The translations under genes and the position numbers were made by a program. This document shows positions 20,090 through 28,800 of a stretch of 50,571 nucleotides of DNA, piece by piece. This DNA is from Richelia sp. SL_2_1. Its GTDB lineage: Bacteria; Cyanobacteriota; Cyanobacteriia; Cyanobacteriales; Nostocaceae. The notes under the pieces were generated by a model, which searched no databases, was not told the origin of the DNA, and was given only the letters and a program-made list of their open reading frames with translations. Numbering within the stretch: position 1 is the stretch's first letter; each line of letters begins with the position of its first letter. Location: positions 1-50,571 of the forward strand of contig JAAUSO010000029.1 of NCBI GenBank assembly GCA_012033205.1, given 5' to 3'.

Positions 20090-21541
20090 ATGAAAACAGA
20101 AAACATCCAAGATATCTACGAACTCTCACCCGTTCAGAAAGGTATTTTATTCCATAGTTTATATACTCCTGAATTAGGGCTTTATTTTATTCATTTTAGC
20201 TATACAGTGCGCGGCAATCTGAACGTTGGCGCTTTTGAACAAGCTTGGCAAGAAATAGCAACTAGATATACAATTTTGCGTACTAGTTTCTATTGGCAAG
20301 AGATTGACAAACCTCTACAAGTTGTGCATCAAAAAGTCACAGTACCATTTGAGTTCCAAGATTGGCGAGACAAAGATAGTAAACAACAAGATGAGTTTTT
20401 AAAATCTTTTCTTTTGAGCGATCGCCAACGTGGGTTTGACTTGTCTCAAGCTCCATTAATGCGCTTAACTGTCATTCGCTTAGCAGAGGACGTTTACCAA
20501 ATCGTTTGGAGCAAACATCATCTCATTTTGGATGGTTGGTCAGCACCAATTCTCATAGAAGAAGTTTTTAAACAATATAAAGCTCAGTGTCAAGGTAAAG
20601 ATGTTTCCTTACCCCCCACTCGTCCTTTCAAAGAATACATTGCTTGGTTACGAAAACAAGATCTATCTAAAGCTGAGTCATTTTGGCGAAAATTACTAGA
20701 GCCAGTGCAAGCACCTACGCCTTTAACCAATATTGAAGTAAAAAACTTATCTGGAGAGGAAAAATACGATGAGCAACAAATGAGACTCTCAGCAGAAACT
20801 ACTGCTACATTACAATCTATAGCACGGCAGCATGAACTGACTATAAATACAATCTTTCAGGGAGCTTGGGCTATACTTCTAAGTCGTTACACTTGTCAAA
20901 AGCAAGTAGTCTATGGCTGTGGTGTTTCTGGTCGTCCAGTAGATTTAACGGGAGTTGAGTCGATGGTAGGTGTATTTATTAACACTTTACCTGTTTATAT
21001 TCAGATAGAGCCAGAGCAATTTCTTATGGTTTGGCTGAAGCAACTTCAGAAACAACAAATTGAAATGCGACAGTATGAATATAGCCCCCTAGTAGAGATT
21101 CAAGGGTGGAGTAAAGTACCGCGAAACCAAACTTTATTTGAGAGCATCGTCGTTTTTGAGAACTACCCAGAAGTACAGATTGAGCAAAGCGGTGAAGATG
21201 ACTTAGAAATCCTCAATTTTAATGGCTTTTACAAAACGAACTATACCTTAAATGTAATTGGGTATCCAGGTTCACAATTAGTGATTGGAATTAATTACAA
21301 TGGTCAACGCTTTGATACCTCAACAATTACAGGAATACTTAAAGATTTTGAAATATTGCTACAAGGGATGGCAGATAATCCTAAAGTGAAACTTAAGCAA
21401 TTATCTTTTTTAACGCCAAAACAGCAGCAGATTACTTCAATCTTAGAAAAGGAAACATCAGGCTGGAACTTTTACAAATTTAGTTACCAAGGCAACATAA
21501 TTTTTAAATTTTATAAAACCTATCTTAATTATGCTGATTAA
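20090..21541 (+). CDS. Free-standing NRPS condensation domain (DCL type)
   Basis: This 483-residue protein is a single condensation domain and a paralogue of the one at 8465. It starts DIYELSPVQKGILFH, a COM acceptor/C1 region of the type that follows E domains. The active site is complete: SKHHLILDGWS. It begins 5 bases after the Asp-PCP-E gene, so translational coupling is likely. Its role is inferred to be joining the D-hydroxyaspartyl chain to the second Dab module, which lacks a full C domain of its own. The last 30 residues after LTPKQQQ are unlike the paralogue and unlike a normal C-A linker. Confidence 0.9.
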   Translation: MKTENIQDIYELSPVQKGILFHSLYTPELGLYFIHFSYTVRGNLNVGAFEQAWQEIATRYTILRTSFYWQEIDKPLQVVHQKVTVPFEFQDWRDKDSKQQDEFLKSFLLSDRQRGFDLSQAPLMRLTVIRLAEDVYQIVWSKHHLILDGWSAPILIEEVFKQYKAQCQGKDVSLPPTRPFKEYIAWLRKQDLSKAESFWRKLLEPVQAPTPLTNIEVKNLSGEEKYDEQQMRLSAETTATLQSIARQHELTINTIFQGAWAILLSRYTCQKQVVYGCGVSGRPVDLTGVESMVGVFINTLPVYIQIEPEQFLMVWLKQLQKQQIEMRQYEYSPLVEIQGWSKVPRNQTLFESIVVFENYPEVQIEQSGEDDLEILNFNGFYKTNYTLNVIGYPGSQLVIGINYNGQRFDTSTITGILKDFEILLQGMADNPKVKLKQLSFLTPKQQQITSILEKETSGWNFYKFSYQGNIIFKFYKTYLNYAD

Positions 21542-21597
21542 AGAAATGCTTAAATAATCTTGAGACTACTTTATGACAATACAAAGCGAGTAATTCC

Positions 21598-22848
21598 ATG
21601 AATATTTTTGAAAAATGTGAATCAAATGTTAGAAGCTATTGTCGTAGTTTCCCTGCTATATTCCATCGGGCAAAAGGTTCTATTATTTATGATGAATCAG
21701 GCAAGGAATATATAGATTTTTTTGCAGGAGCAGGTGCTTTAAATTATGGACATAATCATGATTACATAAAACAAAAGGTTATGTCTTATTTAGATGCCGA
21801 TGGAATATCTCACGGCTTAGATATGTATACTTCAGCTAAGGAGAAATTTTTAGCTAAATTTAATGAAGTAGTACTTAATCCAAAACAGTTAGATTACCGC
21901 GTCCAGTTCTGCGGTCCAACAGGAACAAATGCAGTTGAGGCAGCTTTAAAGTTAGCGAGAAAAGTAAAACAAAGAACAGGCATATTCTCCTTTATGGGAG
22001 CATATCATGGCATGACTTTAGGCAGCTTATCAATTACTGGTAATACCGGAGTCCGAGCGGGAACAATCGGAACATTAAATAATGTCACATTTATGCCTTA
22101 TCCCTATGGATTCATGGAAACTTTTGACACAATAGAATACATGGATTCAGTTTTAAATGATGTTAACTCTGGAATTGAAAAACCAGCAGCAATAATCTTT
22201 GAAACAGTGCAAGCTGAAGGTGGAGTTATTGTTGCTCCTCTAAAGTGGATGCAAAAACTAAGAAAGTTGTGTGACGAAAATGATATTTTATTAATCTGCG
22301 ACGATATTCAGGTAGGTTGTAATAGAACGGGGTCTTTCTTTTCTTTTGAAAGAGCAAATATTGTTCCCGACATGGTGACACTTTCTAAATCTATTAGTGG
22401 CTACGGGTTTCCAATGTCGTTATTATTGATTAAGCCTGAATTGGATATATGGGAACCGGGTGAGCATAATGGTACTTTCCGGGGTAATCAATTAGCATTT
22501 ATAGGAGCAACAGCGGCTCTTGAGTATCAAGGAAATATTAATATCGAGCAGGATGTCAAAGAAAAAGAGCTGTTCTTAAAAAACTTTCTCACTCAAAAAA
22601 TTGCACCGATTAGTGATAATATATCAATACGCGGAATTGGAATGATTTGGGGTATCGATGTTAAAAACCTAGGCGATAAAAGTTTAGCCAAAACTATAAC
22701 TTCACTTTGTTTTGAAAAAGGTTTAATAGTTGAAGTAGCAGGTAGAAATAGTACAGTAATTAAAATTTTGCCTCCTTTGGTAATTGATATGTCTACGTTA
22801 CAAAAAGGTTGTTCAATTATTAAATCAGCTTTTGATGAATGCTTGTAA
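21598..22848 (+). CDS. Diaminobutyrate--2-oxoglutarate aminotransferase (EctB/Dat-like)
   Basis: This is a class III PLP aminotransferase of 416 residues, close to the usual EctB/Dat length. Supporting motifs are the N-terminal FHRAKGSIIYDESGKEYIDFFAGAGALNYGHN pattern (shown in part), VQFCGPTGTNAVEAALKLAR, and the PLP lysine in TLSKSISGYGFP. The family makes L-2,4-diaminobutyrate from aspartate semialdehyde and glutamate. No ectoine synthase (EctC) or acetyltransferase (EctA) gene is beside it, so the product is probably a building block for the two flanking NRPS modules with the D-I-W-E pocket. It sits between the free-standing C gene and the second Dab module. Confidence 0.88.
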   Translation: MNIFEKCESNVRSYCRSFPAIFHRAKGSIIYDESGKEYIDFFAGAGALNYGHNHDYIKQKVMSYLDADGISHGLDMYTSAKEKFLAKFNEVVLNPKQLDYRVQFCGPTGTNAVEAALKLARKVKQRTGIFSFMGAYHGMTLGSLSITGNTGVRAGTIGTLNNVTFMPYPYGFMETFDTIEYMDSVLNDVNSGIEKPAAIIFETVQAEGGVIVAPLKWMQKLRKLCDENDILLICDDIQVGCNRTGSFFSFERANIVPDMVTLSKSISGYGFPMSLLLIKPELDIWEPGEHNGTFRGNQLAFIGATAALEYQGNINIEQDVKEKELFLKNFLTQKIAPISDNISIRGIGMIWGIDVKNLGDKSLAKTITSLCFEKGLIVEVAGRNSTVIKILPPLVIDMSTLQKGCSIIKSAFDECL

Positions 22849-23018
22849 GAAAATTTTGAACATTGTCGTTGGTCGCGAGTGATATATCATAATTGATTGA
22901 TATAGTTAATCTTTGTTTCGTCACGCACCCTAAAATTAGTTTTTGCTCAAAAACTGTAAATACTTATATCGCTATACATAATGTTGCTAGAATAGCTAAT
23001 TTAAATTAGGTCAAAAGG

Positions 23019-23381
23019 ATGATTAAAACATTAGAACCGCAAGAGTTATTTTCTCAAAAAATCTACTGGTTAAACAAACTTTCGGGAGAATTACCAGAAA
23101 CAAATCTTATACTAGATTATCTTAGACCTTTACAACGTCCAGAAAAAAATAAAAACCATTGTTTTGAGTTACCATTAGACTTATCTCAAACAATTATTAA
23201 GATAACTAAAGGTTCTTACTTTGGGATATACTTAGTACTTTTATCAGTATTCAAGATACTACTGCAAAAGTACGCTCGGAATCATGACCTTATCGTCGGA
23301 ATACCAACTTATAAAAAAATAGATAACATAAATCTAGATTATTTAATGATCATAAAGTTATTCCCTTACGTACTCAGCTAA
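23019..23381 (+). CDS. NRPS N-terminal half-C fragment (frameshifted gene, part 1)
   Basis: This is the start of the second Dab module. It is closely similar to the protein start at 10057 (FSQKIYWLNKLSGELPETNL) and, like it, corresponds only to the C-terminal lobe of a condensation domain. The frame is lost near 23342-23346: one more A in TTAATGAT would give LNDHKVIPLRTQL, the expected continuation, which is present in the next frame from 23345. The gap to the upstream aminotransferase is only 170 bases, so no N-terminal lobe is encoded nearby. The missing lobe in both copies suggests that it is functionally dispensable or supplied by the free-standing C protein. Confidence 0.8.
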   Translation: MIKTLEPQELFSQKIYWLNKLSGELPETNLILDYLRPLQRPEKNKNHCFELPLDLSQTIIKITKGSYFGIYLVLLSVFKILLQKYARNHDLIVGIPTYKKIDNINLDYLMIIKLFPYVLS

Positions 23382-25786
23382 ATGATGAAATTAAATTTAA
23401 AAATTATTTTATTCAAGTCAGAGATAGTGTAATTCAAGCTTACAGCCATCAGGATTATTGTTTTGATGAATTAATTAAATTATTAAATTTACCTCAAAGC
23501 CAGAATCGCTGTCCAATTTTTGATATCGTCGTCTTATTAGGAAATATTCATAGTCAAGCTAACCTCACAAAACTTAATAATGATATTACTATTTATTTTA
23601 TTGTTGAAAATGATAGTATTCGTGGCTCCATCAAATATAATCCACTTATTTTTAACGATGAAAATATTAAATTGATGAGCCATTACTACATCAATGTAAT
23701 TCAGAAGATTATTAATAATCTTGATATTAAAATATCAGATATTGATTTTCTCAATGACCCCGATAAACATAAACTACTAAAAGAATATAATAGTAAAATT
23801 AAAGACTATCCCATTAAAAAAACAATTAATAACTTATTTGAGGAACAAGTAGAAAAAGTACCTAACCAGATAGCTGTAATTCATCAAAATAAAAAATTAA
23901 CCTATACAGAGTTAAACGAAAAAGCCAATAATTTAGCTAGATTACTGCGAAAATTGGGAGTCTGTAAAGGAGACTTTGTAGGTATTTTCAAAGACCGGGA
24001 TATCAATTTTCTTGTTGGTATTCTGGGAATACATAAAGCTGGCGGAGCCTACGTACCTATTGATAGTACTTACCCGTCTAATAGAATTGAATATATGCTA
24101 TCTAATAGCGAAGTCAGATTTGTTTTGACTGATGTTTCTTTATTAAATAATTTAGAATTAAAAACAAATTGTTCTTCATTAAAAACAATTATTTGTTTCG
24201 ATGAGTGTATTGCGAAAGATAAACAATTTTCTCAGCATAAATTAGCAATATATGATGAATTTGATTTTAGCAATCTTCCTAAAGATAACTTAGAACCAGT
24301 CAACGAAGCAGTCGATCCAGCTTACATTATTTATACCTCTGGTTCCACAGGACTACCCAAGGGAGCAATAGTGAGACATGATGGTGCAATTAATCATATT
24401 TATGCTCAGTATGACGAGTTGGAATTAACGTCTGAATTTTGTTTTCTGCAAAGCGCTCCTGCTTCAACGGATATTTCTGTATGGCAATTTTTAGCACCAG
24501 TTTTAATTGGTGGAAAGACGGTAATTGTAGACATTGAAACTGTTGCTATTCCCCAAAAATTATTTCAAGCACTAAAAACAGCAAAAATAACAGTTGTTGA
24601 ATTAGTACCAGCATTATTTGGGAGTTTACTTGAATATATTTCCCAATTGCCAAACCATGAAAGAGAATTACCCGATTTAAAATGGATGATGTTATCGGGT
24701 GAATCTGTATCGGTTCAATGGGTAAACAAGTGGCTTGAGATATACCCTCATATCAGAATTGCGAATGCTTATGGTCCTAGCGAGGCTGCTGATGATATCG
24801 CTCAGTTTATTGTTGACAAGCCGTTTGGTGAAAACCAAAGAACAGTTCCGATTGGTAAACCATTAGCAAACTTAAATCTCTACATTCTTGATGAGGAGAT
24901 GAAATTGTTACCGATTGGCGCTCCTGGAGAGATTTGTGTATCGGGAATCGGTGTGGGTGCTGGTTACTGGAAAAATGAACAAAAAACTAAAAAAAGTTTT
25001 GTCCCAAACCCGTTTACAGATGGAAGGAAGAACTTACCAAAAAATCGGCAAGATTTGATTTATAAAACTGGAGATTTAGGAAGATGGCTTAGTAATGGAA
25101 ATATGGAATTCCTTGGACGTATTGATCATCAAGTAAAAATTCGGGGTTTTCGGGTTGAACTTGGAGAAATCGAAACATTTTTAGTTCAGCACCCAAATGT
25201 ACGCGAAAATGTAGTTGTAGTTTATCAGGAGGAAGCGGATAATCTACAATTAGTTGCTTATGTAGTTCCGTCTACCGAAGAAGTTCCTAGTATTAACGAA
25301 CTGCGTAGCTTTTTGAAGGAAAAATTACCCGACCATATGATTCCTTCTTTTTTTGTAATGCTGGACAATCTACCGCTAGCACCCAGCGGAAAGGTAGACC
25401 GCAAAGCTTTACCCAAGCCAGATAATCTTCGCCCGGAACTTGATACAACTTACGTATCACCGCGAAATGAGATAGAGCGTAAAGTTGCTGATATTTGGCA
25501 GAAAGTACTTAATCTTGAAAAAGTCGGCATTCAAGATAACTTTTTTGACCTTGGTGGTCATTCCTTAAATGTGCTTCAGGTTTACAGTAAATTGCAAGAA
25601 CTTTTCCCAGACAATTTAGCAATGACTGACCTGTTTAAATATCCTACAATCAGTTCCATATCCCGATATTTAAATCAAGAAGAAGATAGTTTTGCCAATC
25701 AAAGCGATGAATTAAATGAAGAATTAGAAGTTGGTAAAGCTCGATTAAAACAACGGTTTTTACGAAATCAGCAACAGAATGTTTAA
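23345..25786 (+). CDS. NRPS: rest of half-C, A (probably 2,4-diaminobutyrate), PCP (part 2)
   Basis: This continues the gene begun at 23019. It first completes the half-C lobe (AYSHQDYCFDELIKLL, NRCPIFDIVVLL), then an A domain with YTSGSTGLPKG and the same pocket as the first Dab module, D-I-W-E-M-S-A-D-D. The carrier has LGGHS (about 25560). Unlike its paralogue it stops after the PCP, ending in a charged tail (GKARLKQRFL) of the sort that docks onto a following KS; a PKS gene starts 36 bases later. The DNA around 24480 is nearly identical to that around 11510, so the two modules arose by a fairly recent duplication or exchange sequence by gene conversion. Confidence 0.86.
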   Translation, partial: NDHKVIPLRTQLNDEIKFKNYFIQVRDSVIQAYSHQDYCFDELIKLLNLPQSQNRCPIFDIVVLLGNIHSQANLTKLNNDITIYFIVENDSIRGSIKYNPLIFNDENIKLMSHYYINVIQKIINNLDIKISDIDFLNDPDKHKLLKEYNSKIKDYPIKKTINNLFEEQVEKVPNQIAVIHQNKKLTYTELNEKANNLARLLRKLGVCKGDFVGIFKDRDINFLVGILGIHKAGGAYVPIDSTYPSNRIEYMLSNSEVRFVLTDVSLLNNLELKTNCSSLKTIICFDECIAKDKQFSQHKLAIYDEFDFSNLPKDNLEPVNEAVDPAYIIYTSGSTGLPKGAIVRHDGAINHIYAQYDELELTSEFCFLQSAPASTDISVWQFLAPVLIGGKTVIVDIETVAIPQKLFQALKTAKITVVELVPALFGSLLEYISQLPNHERELPDLKWMMLSGESVSVQWVNKWLEIYPHIRIANAYGPSEAADDIAQFIVDKPFGENQRTVPIGKPLANLNLYILDEEMKLLPIGAPGEICVSGIGVGAGYWKNEQKTKKSFVPNPFTDGRKNLPKNRQDLIYKTGDLGRWLSNGNMEFLGRIDHQVKIRGFRVELGEIETFLVQHPNVRENVVVVYQEEADNLQLVAYVVPSTEEVPSINELRSFLKEKLPDHMIPSFFVMLDNLPLAPSGKVDRKALPKPDNLRPELDTTYVSPRNEIERKVADIWQKVLNLEKVGIQDNFFDLGGHSLNVLQVYSKLQELFPDNLAMTDLFKYPTISSISRYLNQEEDSFANQSDELNEELEVGKARLKQRFLRNQQQNV

Positions 25787-25822
25787 AGATTATTATTTAA
25801 CTGTTAACGGTTAACATTGATT

Positions 25823-28800
25823 ATGATAAATATAGTACATTCAAACTATCGAACTGGTTTAGAAATAGCTATTATTGGCATGAGTGGCTGTTTTCCAGGA
25901 GCTAAAAATATTGAGGAATTTTGGTATAATCTCCGAGACGGAATAGAATCAATACATAGATTTACCGACCAAGAGTTAAAAGATTTAGGTGTAGATGCTG
26001 CCTTATTTAATGACCCAAATTATGTTAAAGCAGAGGGTTTAGTTAAAGATATAGACTTGTTTGATTCTTCATTCTTTGACATCAGTCCCAGAGAAGCTGA
26101 AGTTATGGATCCTTCAATGCGTTTTTTCTTGGAGCATTCATGGAAAGCACTTGAAGACGCAGGTTATAGTTCCGAACTGTATAAAAAACCTATTGGAGTC
26201 TATGCTGGTACAGGTTTTGGTAGTTATCTACTTAATATTTATTCAAATTACGAGTTTCTAGCCTCTGTTGGTGATAAGCAGATAGAAAAAGGAATTTCTC
26301 CCAGTTATGTCACCACACTTACTTCTTATAAATTAAACTTACAAGGACCGAGTTATGCAGTTCAAACCACCTGCTCTAGTTCATTGGTTGCCATACATTT
26401 AGCTTGCCAGAGTTTACTCAGTGGTGAATGTAATATTGCTTTAGCAGGAGGAGTATCAATCTCAACAGCAGATGGTTATTTATATCAAGAGGGAGGAATT
26501 GAATCTCCTGATGGGCATTGCCGTGCTTTTGATGCTAAAGCAGGGGGAACCGTAAGAGGAAGGGGTTTGGGTCTTGTAGTTCTCAAACGCTTAGAAGAAG
26601 CCATCGGAGATGGGGACTATATCCACGCTGTTATCAAAGGCTCTGCCATCAATAATGATGGATCGGATAAAGTTAGCTTTACAGCACCCAGCGTAAATGG
26701 TCAAGCTAAGGTGATTAGAGCAGCTCAGATTATGGCTGAGGTAGAACCCGATACTATTAGCTACATTGAAGCCCATGGAACAGGAACAACTTTGGGTGAT
26801 CCGATTGAAATTTCGGCATTAACGCAAGCTTTTCGTGCAAAAACTCAGGAAAAGGGATTTTGTGCAATTGGTTCTGTGAAAACCAATATTGGGCATTTAG
26901 ATTCCGCTGCTGGAGTAGCAGGTTTGATTAAAACTGTACTAGCACTCAAACATCAACAAATTCCCCCTAGTTTGAACTTTGAAGAACCATCGCCCCAGAT
27001 AGATTTTGCCAATAGTCCTTTTTACGTTAATAATAAATTGAGTGAGTGGAGAACTAATGGTATTCCTCGTCGTGCGGGTGTTAGTTCCTTTGGCTTTGGT
27101 GGGACAAATGCCCATGTGATTTTGGAAGAGGCTCCGTTAGTTAAACCTTCTAGTTCTTCTCGCCCTTGGCAGTTGTTATTACTTTCAGCTAAGACGAGTA
27201 CAGCACTGGAAAATGTAACAGAAAGTCTGACTGATTACCTCTTGAAACACCCAGATTCAAATCTTGCTGATGTTGCTCATACCTTGCAAGTAGGTCGCTG
27301 GAATTTAAACCATCGGCGAATGCTAGTTTGCCAAGACCAAGAAGATGCAATAAAGGCATTGCAAGACCCTCAAACAGTTTTTACTCATTACCAAGAACCT
27401 TGTAACCGCCCGATTGTATTTATGTTTTCCGGACAAGGTTCGCAGTATGTAAATATGGGTCGGGAATTATACGAGAACGAAACCGTATTTAGAGAACAAA
27501 TTGATTACTGCTGTGAACTGCTCAAACCTCATCTGGAATTAGACTTACGTACAATTCTCTATCCCAGCGAAGAAAAAGCTCAACAAGCGACACAAAAATT
27601 GCAACAAACAGCAATTACTCAACCAGCACTATTTGTAATTGAGTATGCTTTAGCCAAGTTGTGGATGACATGGGGTGTATACCCAGAGATGATGATTGGT
27701 CACAGTATAGGAGAATATGTCGCTGCAACTTTGGCTGGAGTCTTCTCTTTAGAAGATGCATTGACAATCGTGGCAACACGAGGGAAGCTCATGCAGCAGT
27801 TGCCTGGGGGTGCTATGCTCTCAATTGCTCTTCCGCAAACAGAAGTACAGCAATTCCTAGAAAAAGAAATCTTTCTAGCTGCGAGCAATACACCTTCTTC
27901 TTGCGTGGTATCCGGTACCACAGAAGCGATAGACCAATTGCAACAGGAAGTACAACAAATAAATGTAAGTTGTAGGCGTTTGCATACTTCCCATGCCTTT
28001 CATTCTCAAATGATGGAACCCATCATTGACACTTTTGTCCAATTTCTACAAAAGGTTAAACTAAATCCACCGAAAATTCCTTTTGTATCCAACGTCAGTG
28101 GTACTTGGATCAAAGCAGTCCAAGCCACAGACCCCAATTATTGGGCAAAACATCTAAGACAGCCTGTACGTTTTTGTGAAGGAATTATTGAGTTAAGTAA
28201 AACACCAGACAGATTATTTTTGGAAGTCGGACCAGGAAGAACATTAAGCACTTTTGTAAAACAACATCAAAAAGAAGAATACCTAGTGCTGACCTCGATA
28301 CGCCATCCTCGGGAACAACAGTCTGATGTAGCATTTTTACTTAATAGTTTAGGTAAGCTATGGCTATTTGGGGTGAAAGTAGATTGGTCAGGTTTTTACA
28401 TTAATGAGCATCGTCATCGCATTCCTTTGCCAACCTATCCTTTTGAAAGAAAACGTTACTGGATTGAGGTTAATAGAAATGCTACTTTAGCAAAGATGTC
28501 TGAGGCGAGTTCAGGTAAGAAGCCAGATATTGCTGATTGGTTCTATGTTCCTCGCTGGAAAGAATCTATACCGCTAGAATTTTTCCAAAAGGAAAAATTC
28601 TTGGAAGAGAAGTTATGTTGGTTGGTGTTTGCTGATACCTATGGAGTCGGAGCAGAGGTTGCCGAAAGACTCAAACAACAGGAGCAGGATGTAATTATCG
28701 TTAAAATTGCAGATAGTTTTGCGAAAATCAATGATTATACATACACAATTAATCCCCAGCAAAGGGATAATTATGATACCTTGCTGCAAGCACTGCAAGA

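Noticed and set aside
21598-22848. Ectoine biosynthesis gene
   Set aside because: The enzyme is EctB-like, but no EctA or EctC gene is nearby and it lies between NRPS genes whose pockets suit its product.
27661-27975. Separate small gene within the AT domain of the second PKS
   Set aside because: It overlaps a conserved AT region in another frame and has no recognisable features or binding site.
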